Below are positions 33,131-42,336 of a DNA stretch of 64,000 nt, one piece after another. The stretch is from assembly GCA_947503175.1 (NCBI GenBank), contig CANNCO010000002.1:496001-560000 (forward strand). Reading direction: 5' to 3'. Position 1 is the first letter of the stretch. Each line of letters starts with the position of its first letter. The translations under genes and the position numbers were made by a program. The DNA is from an uncultured Paracoccaceae bacterium. Its GTDB lineage: Bacteria > Pseudomonadota > Alphaproteobacteria > Rhodobacterales > Rhodobacteraceae. Under the pieces are notes generated by a model. That model was not told where the DNA came from, did not search any database, and worked only from the letters and a program-made list of their open reading frames with translations.

Positions 33131-34555
33131 TTATGTCTTTTCTATTTCCGGATCGACCTGATCCGAACCCACATCCATCGGCAGGGATCTTGCCGCAAGT
33201 GCATCGGCCACTTCAAGGATCGATGCTGCATAATAGGCCACCAGATCTTCTTTCCCCGGAAGTACGGAAAGCGTTTCGTCCTCGTCCAGAACGATCTTCC
33301 GGACAACCAGATGCCGCAGTGCTTCCTCCAGTACGTCCTCGGCCCCATCACCGGGCAACAGCATGACAGCACCGCCATCGCGCATTGCACCCGAAGCTTC
33401 TGTCAGTGCCACAAGCATGTCGCTCCGGCTGATCTGCCCCTCGGCCCGGTCCAGCATTGCGCAAACCAAAGGGACCGGAAGTATCGGGGTCACGCGAGCA
33501 ATGCGGTGCATCATCTCCGTGGCAACGCCCGAAGCGGTTCGCAAGCCAGGCGTCGCGCGCAACGACAAAGGCTCACCAAAAGACACCGCCGCAGCGCCGA
33601 ACCGCCGGGCCCGCCCCGTGATCCTGCGCCAAATGTACCGAAGTGTGAACGCTATCGCCGATGGAATCGTCCCGCGAAACCGCTTCTCGCCTTTTCGTCT
33701 CGCCTCGATCAGCAGGGTGTCTTCCACCACCCGATCATAGTTCAGCGCGACCGGAACAAAGACCACATCCCGTTCCTCCGGGTCGAAATCATCCACAACA
33801 TAGCTCAGGATACCGACCTTGGGGGCACCAAGCCGGCCATCCTGACTTAGCCCGCCCTCGGGGAACACGGCCTGCATCACGCCGCCCGCCGTCGCCAGCT
33901 GAACGTATCGGGCCAGCACCCTGCGATAAAGCCCGCTACGCGACCTGCGCCGGATGAAGTACCCGCCCAGCGCCCGGATCAACGGGCGTAATGGCCAGAT
34001 CCGCGCCCATTCACCCACCGCATAGGACAGGGCAGACTGATCAGCGACCAGATAGGTCACCAGCACATAGTCCATGTTCGAGCGATGGTTGATCACATAG
34101 ACAATCGTCGCATCCGCATCGATCGACTTCAGCACTTCGGCATCATAGTGACCCATTCGCACATGATAGAGGCGGGTCGAAAGCCAGCGTGCCAGACGAA
34201 TGGCGATGCTGAAATAGGCCGTCGCGCTGAACCCGGGAACGATCTCGCGCGCATAGCGCCGCGCCTGTTCGAACGCCACATCCTCGCGCACACCGGTGTC
34301 CTTGGCATGGTCGGTAATCGCCTCGGCCACCTTCGGATCATAGATCAGCCGCTGGATCATGTCCGTGCGCCGCGCCAGTTTGAAGGGCTGGATCGGGCGT
34401 TCGAGCCGCTTGTTGAGTTCCGCCACCAACCGTTCCGCGCGCCGCCTCAAGAACCACCGCACCGACGGGAAAAGGAAATGCGACGCAGCCGTCACCGCCG
34501 CGAACAACAAAATCACGATGAACAGCCAAAGCGGCAATTCGACGGTCTGGGTCAT
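33131..34555 (-). CDS. 1-acyl-sn-glycerol-3-phosphate acyltransferase / PlsB-like protein
   Basis: This 474-residue protein has an N-terminal membrane anchor (LWLFIVILLFAAVTAASHFLF) and a PlsC-type acyltransferase domain with VYVINHRSNMDYVLVTYLV, the N-H-x4-D motif (catalytic His/Asp). AVFPEGGLSQDGRLG supplies the substrate-binding FPEG motif, and VFVPVALNYDRVVED follows. The layout resembles glycerol-3-phosphate acyltransferases more than short PlsC enzymes. It starts at the ATG 34553-34555. It lies between ccr and the divergent ecm; no pathway link to ethylmalonyl-CoA is known to me. Confidence 0.8.
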   Translation of the reverse strand: MTQTVELPLWLFIVILLFAAVTAASHFLFPSVRWFLRRRAERLVAELNKRLERPIQPFKLARRTDMIQRLIYDPKVAEAITDHAKDTGVREDVAFEQARRYAREIVPGFSATAYFSIAIRLARWLSTRLYHVRMGHYDAEVLKSIDADATIVYVINHRSNMDYVLVTYLVADQSALSYAVGEWARIWPLRPLIRALGGYFIRRRSRSGLYRRVLARYVQLATAGGVMQAVFPEGGLSQDGRLGAPKVGILSYVVDDFDPEERDVVFVPVALNYDRVVEDTLLIEARRKGEKRFRGTIPSAIAFTLRYIWRRITGRARRFGAAAVSFGEPLSLRATPGLRTASGVATEMMHRIARVTPILPVPLVCAMLDRAEGQISRSDMLVALTEASGAMRDGGAVMLLPGDGAEDVLEEALRHLVVRKIVLDEDETLSVLPGKEDLVAYYAASILEVADALAARSLPMDVGSDQVDPEIEKT

Positions 34556-34694
34556 GAAGCGTCTGAACGAAGTAACATCCCGGCGACGTTTGCACGCCTG
34601 TGCCCCGGTGCCAAGCGACCTGAACTGCGAAAGACCCGCACCATCTCTGTCAGTGCCGCAGCACAAAGCTTCATTTCTGCTATCATAGCTTCGA

Positions 34695-34709
34695 TGCCGC
34701 AGTGCGGCG
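34695..34709 (+). promoter_or_regulatory. 6-3-6 palindrome upstream of the ecm promoter
   Basis: TGCCGC-AGT-GCGGCG is a palindrome (perfect over the inner five bases of each arm) ending two bases before the ecm -35 element. It resembles TGCCGC-ATC-GCAGAA near ccr and TTCTGC-GCT-GCAGAA near mcl2. The position is typical of an activator site. Confidence 0.4.
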
Positions 34710-34711
34710 AA

Positions 34712-34741
34712 TTGACAACGCCATAATATTCCACATATGAA
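34712..34741 (+). promoter_or_regulatory. Promoter of ecm
   Basis: TTGACA (34712-34717), an 18-bp spacer and TATGAA (34736-34741) form a near-consensus sigma70 promoter about 50 bp before the ecm ATG. The surrounding DNA is markedly AT-richer than the window average. Confidence 0.6.
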
Positions 34742-34788
34742 GCACTGGGCGAAATAAAATTACTCAATCTGATTCCGAGGGCCTTGCC

Positions 34789-36771
34789 ATGTCGCAGATG
34801 CAAAACGATCAGCCAAAGAAGGATCGGCCATGGCTGTTCCGGACCTATGCTGGCCATTCGACGGCAAAGGCCTCGAACGAACTATACCGTGGTAATCTGG
34901 CGAAAGGGCAGACGGGGTTGTCGGTCGCCTTCGACCTGCCGACACAGACGGGATATGACAGCGACCATGTGCTTGCCCGTGGCGAGGTCGGAAAGGTCGG
35001 CGTGCCCGTCGCGCACCTTGGCGATATGCGTGCGCTTTTCGCCGACATCCCGCTGGAACAGATGAACACGTCGATGACGATCAATGCCACGGCACCCTGG
35101 CTGTTGGCGCTTTACATCGCAGCCGCCGAGGAACAGGGGGCCGATGTCTCAAAGCTGCAGGGTACCGTCCAGAACGACATCATCAAGGAATATCTATCGC
35201 GCGGCACCTATGTCTGCCCGCCCGAACCCAGCTTGCGGATGATCACCGATGTCGCGGCCTATACCCGCGAACACCTCCCCAAGTGGAACCCGATGAATGT
35301 CTGCTCCTACCACCTGCAAGAGGCTGGCGCGACACCGGAACAGGAACTGGCCTTTGCGCTGGCGACCGCGACCGCTGTTCTCGACGATCTCAAGAGCAAG
35401 GTCCCCGCCGAACACTTTCCGGAAATGGTCGGACGCATCTCTTTCTTCGTGAATGCGGGCATCCGCTTCGTGACCGAAATGTGCAAGATGCGCGCCTTCG
35501 TCGATCTTTGGGATGAAATCTGCCGCGACCGCTACGGTGTCGAAGACGCGAAATTCCGGCGCTTCCGCTACGGGGTACAGGTCAACTCGCTTGGCCTGAC
35601 CGAACAGCAACCCGAAAACAACGTCTACCGCATCCTCTTGGAAATGCTTGCGGTGACCTTGTCGAAAAACGCTCGCGCCCGCGCCGTTCAGCTTCCCGCC
35701 TGGAATGAGGCTTTGGGCCTGCCGCGCCCATGGGATCAACAGTGGTCCCTCAGGATGCAGCAAATCCTCGCCTTCGAGACCGACCTTCTGGAATACGAAG
35801 ACCTGTTCGACGGAAATCCGGCAATTGAGAAAAAGGTCGGCGAACTCAAAGGCGGCGCACGCGCTGAACTTGCCCAGATCGAAGCTATGGGTGGTGCCAT
35901 CCGGTCGATCGAATACATGAAATCCCGGCTGGTCGAAGCGAATGCCGAACGCATCTCCCGGATCGAAGGCGGCGATACAATCGTCGTCGGCGTGAACCGG
36001 TATCAGGAGGCCGAAGACAGCCCGCTCACATCGGGGCCCGAAGCAATCATGGTCGCCGATGCCGAAGCCGAGGCCGACCAGATCAAGCGCCTGCAGGAAT
36101 GGCGCACGTCGCGCGATGACAACCTCGTCCGTACGGCGCTCGACGATCTGCGCAGCGCGGCCCGCGAGGGTCGCAATGTCATGCCCGCTTCCATAGCCGC
36201 TGCGCGCGCGGGCGCCACCACCGGCGAATGGGGCGATGTCGTCCGCTCGGTCTTTGGCCAGTACCGCGCACCCACGGGCGTATCTCCGAATCCGTCGAAC
36301 AGAACCGAAGGGCTCGACGAGATCCGAGAAGCGGTGAATGCCGTGTCGGATACGCTGGGCCGCCGGCTCAAGTTCCTTGTCGGCAAGCCCGGTCTCGACG
36401 GTCACTCTAACGGCGCTGAACAGATCGCCGCCCGCGCCCGCGACTGCGGCATGGACATCGCCTATGACGGCATTCGCCTAACACCGGAAGAGATCGTTGA
36501 GGCCGCACGCACCGAGAACGCTCATATAGTGGGCATTTCGATCCTGTCAGGTAGTCACATTCCGTTGATAGAAGAATTGATGACCAGAATGCGCGCTGCT
36601 GGTATGGACGGCATTCCCGTAATTGCGGGCGGAATCATACCCGATGACGATGCCGAAAGGTTGCGCGCGATGGGTGTGGCTCGTGTTTACACACCCAAAG
36701 ATTTCGAATTGAATCGAATAATGTTCGATATCGTGGCGCTCGTCGATCCGCGGGCTGTTGCCGCCGAATAA
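34789..36771 (+). CDS. ecm: Ethylmalonyl-CoA mutase
   Basis: This 660-residue B12-dependent mutase converts (2R)-ethylmalonyl-CoA to methylsuccinyl-CoA. The (beta/alpha)8 domain starts KDRPWLFRTYAGHSTAKASNELYRGNLAKGQTGLSVAFDLPTQ, the MeaA/Ecm-type start, with NTSMTINATAPWLLALYIAAAEEQGADVSKLQGTVQNDIIKEYLSRGTY. The C-terminal B12 domain has GKPGLDGHSNGAEQIA (the D-x-H-x-x-G cobalamin motif), GISILSGSH and PVIAGGIIP. Length and sequence fit Ecm rather than methylmalonyl-CoA mutase. The distal mutase function complements ccr nearby. Confidence 0.95.
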   Translation: MSQMQNDQPKKDRPWLFRTYAGHSTAKASNELYRGNLAKGQTGLSVAFDLPTQTGYDSDHVLARGEVGKVGVPVAHLGDMRALFADIPLEQMNTSMTINATAPWLLALYIAAAEEQGADVSKLQGTVQNDIIKEYLSRGTYVCPPEPSLRMITDVAAYTREHLPKWNPMNVCSYHLQEAGATPEQELAFALATATAVLDDLKSKVPAEHFPEMVGRISFFVNAGIRFVTEMCKMRAFVDLWDEICRDRYGVEDAKFRRFRYGVQVNSLGLTEQQPENNVYRILLEMLAVTLSKNARARAVQLPAWNEALGLPRPWDQQWSLRMQQILAFETDLLEYEDLFDGNPAIEKKVGELKGGARAELAQIEAMGGAIRSIEYMKSRLVEANAERISRIEGGDTIVVGVNRYQEAEDSPLTSGPEAIMVADAEAEADQIKRLQEWRTSRDDNLVRTALDDLRSAAREGRNVMPASIAAARAGATTGEWGDVVRSVFGQYRAPTGVSPNPSNRTEGLDEIREAVNAVSDTLGRRLKFLVGKPGLDGHSNGAEQIAARARDCGMDIAYDGIRLTPEEIVEAARTENAHIVGISILSGSHIPLIEELMTRMRAAGMDGIPVIAGGIIPDDDAERLRAMGVARVYTPKDFELNRIMFDIVALVDPRAVAAE

Positions 36772-36840
36772 CCTTTCGAAAAAGTCCAATTGCAGAAACC
36801 TCTTGAGGGTCGTATGACGTGACGACTATTGGAGGTAGAT

Positions 36841-37155
36841 ATGTCAGTTAATCTTTCTAAACTCACCGACAAAGCTTTGGTAAAGCTGCGTGACGAAATC
36901 GATACCGAGTTCAAGGCACGGGAAAAAAACAAGCGCGAACAGGCCCGTAAGGATGCCGAAGCTGCTGCGAAGAAGCACGGGTTCTCACTTAGCGATCTGC
37001 TGAATAGTAAAAAATCCGTTAAAAAAGCTCCGGCGCCCGCGAAATACCGCAATCCAAATGATACGTCCCAGACCTGGAGCGGTCGTGGCCGCCAGCCGGC
37101 TTGGTACAAGGCTGCAATTGAATCCGGCACTGATCCGAAGAAACTCGCTGTCTGA
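36841..37155 (+). CDS. hvrA: H-NS family nucleoid protein, HvrA-like
   Basis: This 104-residue protein has an N-terminal coiled-coil oligomerisation region rich in Lys/Glu (DEIDTEFKAREKNKREQARKDAEAAAKKHG) and the H-NS DNA-binding motif KYRNPNDTSQTWSGRGRQPAWYKAA. That motif contains the W-x-G-R-G-R-x-P-x-W core that reads AT-rich minor grooves. HvrA in Rhodobacter modulates photosynthesis and nitrogen genes; the specific role here is unknown. The ATG at 36841 is preceded by a strong GGAGG at 36830. deoD follows after six bases. Confidence 0.88.
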   Translation: MSVNLSKLTDKALVKLRDEIDTEFKAREKNKREQARKDAEAAAKKHGFSLSDLLNSKKSVKKAPAPAKYRNPNDTSQTWSGRGRQPAWYKAAIESGTDPKKLAV

Positions 37156-37161
37156 TCCGCG

Positions 37162-37866
37162 ATGTCCATTCATATCGGGGCCGAAAAGGGCCAGATCGCA
37201 GAAACCGTTCTAATGCCGGGCGACCCCTATCGCGCGAAATGGGCAGCCGAGACTTTCCTTAAAGATGTGGAATGCATCAATCAGGTGCGCGGTATGCTGG
37301 GCTTTACCGGCACATGGAATGGAAATCGGGTCACGATCCACGGGTCGGGCATGGGAATGCCCAGCCTTTCGATCTACGCAAATGAACTGATCCGCGATTT
37401 CGGCGCAAAGAACCTGATCCGGATCGGCTCATGCGGCGCGATGCAAGAGCACATCAATGTGCGCGATGTCATCATCGCGATGACGGCATCGAACCTGTCC
37501 ACCCCGTCCCGCGGCATCTTCCGCGAGCTGAACTTCGCACCCTGCGCGGACTGGTCCCTGCTGCGCGGCGCGGTCGCTGCAGCGGAAGAAAAAGGCACGC
37601 CCACCCATGTCGGCGGCATCTATTCTTCGGACGTGTTCTATGACGAACGTCCCGATCTCAATGAACAGATGATCCGCCACGGCATTCTGGGTGTCGAGAT
37701 GGAGGCTGCGGAACTCTACACTGTCGCCGCCCGTCACGGCGCGCGTGCGCTTGCCGTCCTGACCGTCTCGGACCATCTGATAACCGGCGAGGCACTGCCC
37801 TCCGAAGAGCGCGAACGCAGCTTCGGCGACATGGTCGAGATCGCCCTGAACGCCGCCTTCGCCTGA
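37162..37866 (+). CDS. deoD: Purine-nucleoside phosphorylase, DeoD type
   Basis: This 234-residue hexameric phosphorylase splits purine (deoxy)nucleosides with phosphate. It has the DeoD start [32 protein letters not shown], the phosphate-site [31 protein letters not shown], the substrate motif [17 protein letters not shown] and a catalytic Asp in [10 protein letters not shown]. It fits functionally with the nucleoside importer at 20-26 kb. It follows hvrA closely and precedes an aldo/keto reductase by 14 bases. Confidence 0.95.
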   Translation: MSIHIGAEKGQIAETVLMPGDPYRAKWAAETFLKDVECINQVRGMLGFTGTWNGNRVTIHGSGMGMPSLSIYANELIRDFGAKNLIRIGSCGAMQEHINVRDVIIAMTASNLSTPSRGIFRELNFAPCADWSLLRGAVAAAEEKGTPTHVGGIYSSDVFYDERPDLNEQMIRHGILGVEMEAAELYTVAARHGARALAVLTVSDHLITGEALPSEERERSFGDMVEIALNAAFA

Positions 37867-37880
37867 GCCCGGAGCTTTCG

Positions 37881-38858
37881 ATGAAACAACGCACGCTTGC
37901 GGGGCAACAGGTCGGTGCGGTCGGTCTTGGCTGCATGAGCTTCGGCGGCATGTACGGCCCCACGACCGAGGAAGACAGTTTTGCCTGTCTCGACGCCGCC
38001 CTGAAACATGGTGTCACCCATTGGGACGTTGCCGAGATCTATGGCGGAGGGCGCTGCGAAACCGTTCTTGGCGACTACCTGCGCCAAACCGGCGCAAAGG
38101 TTCACATCGCGACCAAGGCGGGCATCTATACGCAGCCGAAACGCGAGTTCTCGAACGCGCCAGACCGGCTGCGCGCCTCTCTCGAAGGATCGCTGAAGCG
38201 TCTCGGACGCGATCATGTGGAGCTTTACTACATTCACCGCCGCGAACAGGAACGCCCTGTGGAAGAGGTCGTCGAGACCCTCGTGGGTTTCATGGAAGAG
38301 GGGCTGATCGGCGCCTTCGGCTTCTCCGAAATCGCACCCCACACCCTCCGCCGCGCCCATGCTGTCCACCCTGTCGCCGCGGTCCAAAGCGAATACTCTC
38401 TCTGGACCCGGATGCCTGAACTGGGAATGCTTCAAGTCTGCCGCGAACTGGGCGTGGCCTTCGTCGCCTTCTCGCCCATTGCACGCGGCATGACCACCGA
38501 CACGATCCCGCATCCGCCCGGCTTTCCTGACGGCGACATCCGCACGACCATGCCCCGGTTTCTCGAACCGAACTTCGCCGCGAACGTCGCGGCCATCGCA
38601 CCGTTTCGCGAATTCGCCCATTCGCATGGTTGGTCAACGACCGCCACCGCCATCGCCTGGACACTGGATCAGGGCGATCACATCATCCCGATTCCCGGTA
38701 CGCGCACCGCCGCCCATCTGGCCGACCTTGCACAGGGAGCGGAGATCACCTTGACGGAAGATGACCGTGCCGAAATCGCGCGCCTCCTGCCAGCGGGCTT
38801 TGCCCATGGCAGCCGATATTCCGATGCACAATGGGTGGGCGTCGAAACCTACTGCTAA
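37881..38858 (+). CDS. Aldo/keto reductase
   Basis: This 325-residue AKR is NADPH-dependent. It has VGLGCMSFGGMYGPTTEEDSFACLDAALKHGVTHWDVAEIYGGGRCE (catalytic Asp and Tyr), IATKAGIY (Lys), ELYYIHRREQERPVEEVVETL (His) and the cofactor motif IIPIPGTRTAAHLADLA. It resembles the AKR11/13 group. The substrate is unknown. Its stop overlaps by four bases the end of a frameshifted small gene on the other strand. Confidence 0.9.
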   Translation: MKQRTLAGQQVGAVGLGCMSFGGMYGPTTEEDSFACLDAALKHGVTHWDVAEIYGGGRCETVLGDYLRQTGAKVHIATKAGIYTQPKREFSNAPDRLRASLEGSLKRLGRDHVELYYIHRREQERPVEEVVETLVGFMEEGLIGAFGFSEIAPHTLRRAHAVHPVAAVQSEYSLWTRMPELGMLQVCRELGVAFVAFSPIARGMTTDTIPHPPGFPDGDIRTTMPRFLEPNFAANVAAIAPFREFAHSHGWSTTATAIAWTLDQGDHIIPIPGTRTAAHLADLAQGAEITLTEDDRAEIARLLPAGFAHGSRYSDAQWVGVETYC

Positions 38859-39030
38859 TCTCTCAGACAGACGCGCGGGGTCCCGTCCGACTGCGTCTCT
38901 GAACCGCAAAACGCACAACACCAGTGTCCCGGCGCCCCCACCTGCATTCGCGCGTCAGCGTCGTAAACCGCCAGCGCCACCAGAAATAGGCGAACACGGC
39001 AAGACCCAGCAAAAGCAAAAGGACCGGCAT
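38855..39030 (-). pseudogene. Frameshifted small membrane/zinc-ribbon-like protein gene
   Basis: From the ATG at 39028-39030 the frame reads MPVLLLLLGLAVFAYFWWRW, a membrane helix, then RFTTLTRECRW. It then leaves the sensible frame at a run of five C (38935-38939). Adding one base there restores GAPGHWCCAFCGSETQSD, followed by GTPRVCLRD and a stop at 38855. The corrected product of about 58 residues has cysteines spaced like a CxxC metal site. Either the gene is broken here or the homopolymer is a sequencing error. I recall similar small proteins in other Rhodobacteraceae. Confidence 0.6.
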
Positions 39031-39107
39031 CAGATCACACCCCGCCGCTTGACCTGTCAGACCACCCTGCCAGACTGAAATGACTCTCTAAGAAGGGACG
39101 CACCGCC

Positions 39108-39548
39108 ATGCGCCGAACACTCGCTGCCATTCTGCTCAGTCTCCTCAGCGTCCCCGCCGCACTAGCACAGGACTGGGGCAATCTCGATGCTCTGATCATC
39201 TCACAACTCACAGACGGCGCCACACCAGAGATGGCGCAGTTCATGCCGGACACCGCCGACCCGGCGACAGCGACCCGCGCCCTGGCCATCGCCTATGTCC
39301 ACATCCCCGGATCTGCGGGTAGTGTCAGCATCGACGTGGGTCTGTTTCAACGCGCAGGGCAAGGCTGGTCCATGACCCGCAGGGTGGATGGCCTCTTTGG
39401 CATGGGACCGGAAAACCCCGCTTTCGGTCCGGGCTGGGTAGAGATCACGACAAGTACCCTCGGTCCAGACGACCCGCGTTGCTGCCCCTCGGTCAAAACC
39501 CGCTGGCGGATCGAAATGGCAACGGGACAGGCATTCCGGCTGAACTAG
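39108..39548 (+). CDS. Secreted protein of unknown function
   Basis: This 146-residue protein has a Sec signal peptide ([17 protein letters not shown], cleavage after ALA). The mature part has no domain I recognise. It contains an adjacent cysteine pair in [19 protein letters not shown], a pattern of secreted DUF-type proteins that may form disulfides, and a glycine-rich middle. It converges with sdhB, overlapping its end by four bases, so it is not part of that operon. Confidence 0.7.
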   Translation: MRRTLAAILLSLLSVPAALAQDWGNLDALIISQLTDGATPEMAQFMPDTADPATATRALAIAYVHIPGSAGSVSIDVGLFQRAGQGWSMTRRVDGLFGMGPENPAFGPGWVEITTSTLGPDDPRCCPSVKTRWRIEMATGQAFRLN

Positions 39549-40324
39549 ATCGTCCGCTCCACCATCATCTTCTTGATCTCGGCAATCGCCTTGGCCGGGT
39601 TCAGACCCTTGGGGCAGGTCTTGGCGCAGTTCATGATCGTGTGGCACCGATACAGCTTGAACGGATCCTCCAGATCGTCCAGCCGCTCGCCCGTCGCCTC
39701 GTCCCGGCTGTCAATGATCCAGCGATAGGCATGCAGCAGCGCCGCAGGGCCAAGATACCGATCGCTGTTCCACCAATACGACGGGCAGGCCGCCGAACAG
39801 GACGCGCACATCACGCACTCATAAAGGCCATCCAGCTTCTTGCGGTCGTCAATCGACTGCCGCCACTCGTGCTCGGGCCGCTGCGTCTTGGTCTCCAACC
39901 ACGGCATGATCGACGCGTGCTGCGCATAGAAATGCGTCAGGTCCGGGATCAGGTCCTTCACCACTTCCATATGCGGCAGGGGATAGATTTTAATGTCCCC
40001 CTTGATCTCATCCATCCCATAGATGCAGGCCAGCGTATTGATCCCGTCGATATTCATCGCGCAGGAGCCACAAATCCCCTCGCGGCAGGACCGGCGAAAC
40101 GTCAGCGTCGGATCGATCTCGTTCTTGATCTTGATCAGCGCGTCCAGAACCATCGGTCCGCAAGTGTCCATATCGACAAAGTAAGTATCGACCGACGGGT
40201 TCTTTCCGTCATCGGGGTTCCAGCGATAGATCTGGAACTTGCGCACGTTCTTTGCACCCTCGGGCTTGGGCCATGTCTTGCCAGTGGTGATCCGGCTGTT
40301 CTTGGGAAGTGCAAACTCAACCAT
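39545..40324 (-). CDS. sdhB: Succinate dehydrogenase iron-sulfur subunit
   Basis: This 259-residue SdhB carries electrons from the flavoprotein to the membrane quinone site. The 2Fe-2S cluster is in [18 protein letters not shown] plus NTLAC. The 4Fe-4S and 3Fe-4S clusters are in [16 protein letters not shown] and [17 protein letters not shown]. The ATG at 40322-40324 has AAAGGAG upstream; a TTG two codons earlier is unlikely. It is the last gene of sdhC-sdhD-sdhA-lipoprotein-transferase-sdhB, an interrupted version of the usual order. Confidence 0.96.
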   Translation of the reverse strand: MVEFALPKNSRITTGKTWPKPEGAKNVRKFQIYRWNPDDGKNPSVDTYFVDMDTCGPMVLDALIKIKNEIDPTLTFRRSCREGICGSCAMNIDGINTLACIYGMDEIKGDIKIYPLPHMEVVKDLIPDLTHFYAQHASIMPWLETKTQRPEHEWRQSIDDRKKLDGLYECVMCASCSAACPSYWWNSDRYLGPAALLHAYRWIIDSRDEATGERLDDLEDPFKLYRCHTIMNCAKTCPKGLNPAKAIAEIKKMMVERTI

Positions 40325-40366
40325 ACTCAATCTCCTTTCGGCAGGCCGGGGCCGGCGCGATACGTC

Positions 40367-42022
40367 CTAGGCCAGCATCCTGATGAACTCATCAGCCCTG
40401 GCATCCAAACTGTGGCACCCGGCTAGATCCCGGGCGAATTCGTGGCGTTCGGCGCGCCTGTCTTCGGTCTCATCGAAGGCTGCGGCGACACATGCGGGGA
40501 ATTCGGCATCCGCGTCATAGCAATGCAGCCATGGCTCAACATCTTCCGGCAGACCCGCAACCATATCGCTGACAACAGGCGCGCCGCAGGCCAGCCCATC
40601 AAAGATGCGGTTCGAGACAAAGCCCTGATGCCCCATCACGAACCTATGGTCGTTCAGAACGGCACCGGCACCACGGTAGTATCGCGCGAGGTCCTCGTTC
40701 TCGATATAGTCCGACTTCAGGAACCGCTCGGCTTCGGTTCCCGCCCAGCGCAGACCGTAAAGGTCGATCTCGACACCATATTCGAGGGCAAGCTGAACCG
40801 TCCGCCGCACGCGTTTCCGCAAACCGTTGGCGATGAACAGCGCTCCTGAAGATGTAGTTTCACCATCGGGTGACATCAGGTCCGCATCGAAGGCCTGCAA
40901 CAAAAGGCTCACATGGTCCGCGCCAAACATGCGTTGAAGCTTCTTAGTTTGCGGCGCAGACGCTACAAAGACATGCCGTATCTTTTGTAGCGCGTTCGTA
41001 TCCATGGCACCGGCATTGTAGAGCAACCAAAGCGCGGTTGGCCGGCCGACCGGCATCTCATAGTCGCGCCTCTGGCCCCAAAGCAGCAAATCCACCTGTC
41101 CCGGCATTGCCGCATCGCCCCACCGATCCACAGGCTGGATCTCCGCCTCATACCCGCGCCGATTGAATGCAGCGGCCAAACCTTTGGCCAGATTGAATTC
41201 ACCCCATCGCGGCGCCTTCTGCGCATCGGGAGCCTGAAGACGCAGCGCAAAACGTGTCTTTGACCTCACAGCAGGTGCCGCCGCAGGAGGCCCGCCAATA
41301 AACCGTGCCATCTGCGGATCTCGGGCAGAGGTCGTATCAAGCGCCCTTTCCAACTTCGCCGCCCCGAACGCGTCAATCGAAAGGTCACGCCACTCGGCCA
41401 TGATCTCGTCATATGCTTCGGTCAGAACATCATTCTCTGGGTCCAACCTGGTGACCAGCAACAGCCCGCTGGGCGCACAGTCCGCGACAGCAATCTCAAG
41501 GTCGGGGCGGTACTTCCGAAGCACGGGCACCAGTTTCCAGACGTCACCCGTCCAATTGACCGTCCGCGACCGATCCCATTCGCGTTCAGCCGCAAGATAG
41601 GTCATTGGCACGACGTCGTGCATCGCGATCACGCTATCGGGTCCGCACAGTTTCTCGGTGTTCATGAAATCCCGCAGCAGAAACTCGAACAGATGCAGCC
41701 CGTCGAGAAACGCGAAATCGATCTTTGGCGCCAGCTTCGCGGCAACACCTGACGCAAAGAAATCATCGCTGGTCTGCCGGAACATATGAAGCTGCGGTTT
41801 CTCGGCGATCACATTCCACCGGATGATAAACTCGGGATCGACCGCGATTGCCTTGCCCGGAGCACGCATCAGGCTTTTGCCGGTGTTGGTCCCGATCTCC
41901 AGATACCAGTCGGGTTTCAGATGTTCATGCATCCGGCGCAGAAAGCGAAGGTAAGGCATGCCTTCCGCCCGTCGGACAGGGGACGCATGCTCCCGCTCTT
42001 CGCTTTCCAGCACGTCACTCAT
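40367..42022 (-). CDS. Methyltransferase-glycosyltransferase fusion within the sdh operon
   Basis: This 551-residue protein has two parts. Residues ~30-240 are a class I SAM methyltransferase-like domain of the Methyltransf_24 kind (DWYLEIGTNTGKSL, KIDFAFLDGLHLFEFLLRDF, VIAMHDVVPMTYLAAERE). Residues ~260-551 are a CgeB-like family 1 glycosyltransferase (WGEFNLAKGLAAAFNRRGYEAE, ARYYRGAGAVLNDHR, NRIFDGLACGAPVVSD). Its ATG overlaps the lipoprotein gene stop (ATGA) and its end is 42 bp from sdhB. Such enzymes usually decorate surface polysaccharides; a function with succinate dehydrogenase is not known to me. Confidence 0.8.
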   Translation of the reverse strand: MSDVLESEEREHASPVRRAEGMPYLRFLRRMHEHLKPDWYLEIGTNTGKSLMRAPGKAIAVDPEFIIRWNVIAEKPQLHMFRQTSDDFFASGVAAKLAPKIDFAFLDGLHLFEFLLRDFMNTEKLCGPDSVIAMHDVVPMTYLAAEREWDRSRTVNWTGDVWKLVPVLRKYRPDLEIAVADCAPSGLLLVTRLDPENDVLTEAYDEIMAEWRDLSIDAFGAAKLERALDTTSARDPQMARFIGGPPAAAPAVRSKTRFALRLQAPDAQKAPRWGEFNLAKGLAAAFNRRGYEAEIQPVDRWGDAAMPGQVDLLLWGQRRDYEMPVGRPTALWLLYNAGAMDTNALQKIRHVFVASAPQTKKLQRMFGADHVSLLLQAFDADLMSPDGETTSSGALFIANGLRKRVRRTVQLALEYGVEIDLYGLRWAGTEAERFLKSDYIENEDLARYYRGAGAVLNDHRFVMGHQGFVSNRIFDGLACGAPVVSDMVAGLPEDVEPWLHCYDADAEFPACVAAAFDETEDRRAERHEFARDLAGCHSLDARADEFIRMLA

Positions 42023-42336
42023 CGCGGAAGCACAACTCCGGCGGCACGGATACAGTCCTGCGTCGCAGGTCGCCGCGTCAGCGACACAACGCGTTGATTA
42101 ACACGACCCGTCACGCCCTCGCCAAGCGCAAGGTCGACCAACGTTTCCAACTCTTCATCGCTGGCATTGTCGACAGTACAGCTTACGATTGGGCTGATCG
42201 AAACGCCCACATACTCCTTCGCGGCAACGCTTGCGATCAGTTGCTGCGCAGCAGCCCGCGTGTCTTCGGCATCGCGCTCTGCTTCCATGCAGCCCGCCAG
42301 AGCAAGAACCGTGACCGATGCCGCAACCCAACGCAT
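42019..42336 (-). CDS. Small lipoprotein in the sdh operon
   Basis: This 105-residue predicted lipoprotein has the signal SVTVLALAGC, a lipobox with the acylated cysteine at about residue 16. The mature part AERDAEDTRAAAQQLIASVAAKEYVGVSISPIVSCTVDNASDEEL contains one or two further cysteines. I recognise no domain. It begins inside the sdhA stop (TAATG) and ends overlapping the fusion-protein ATG, so translational coupling is likely. Similar small genes occur beside sdhA in related genera, from memory. Confidence 0.75.
   Translation of the reverse strand: MRWVAASVTVLALAGCMEAERDAEDTRAAAQQLIASVAAKEYVGVSISPIVSCTVDNASDEELETLVDLALGEGVTGRVNQRVVSLTRRPATQDCIRAAGVVLPR

Noticed and set aside
34085-34726. 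213-residue frame opposite the acyltransferase gene
   Set aside because: Antisense to a gene with clear catalytic motifs and lacks family similarity; a GC-rich shadow.
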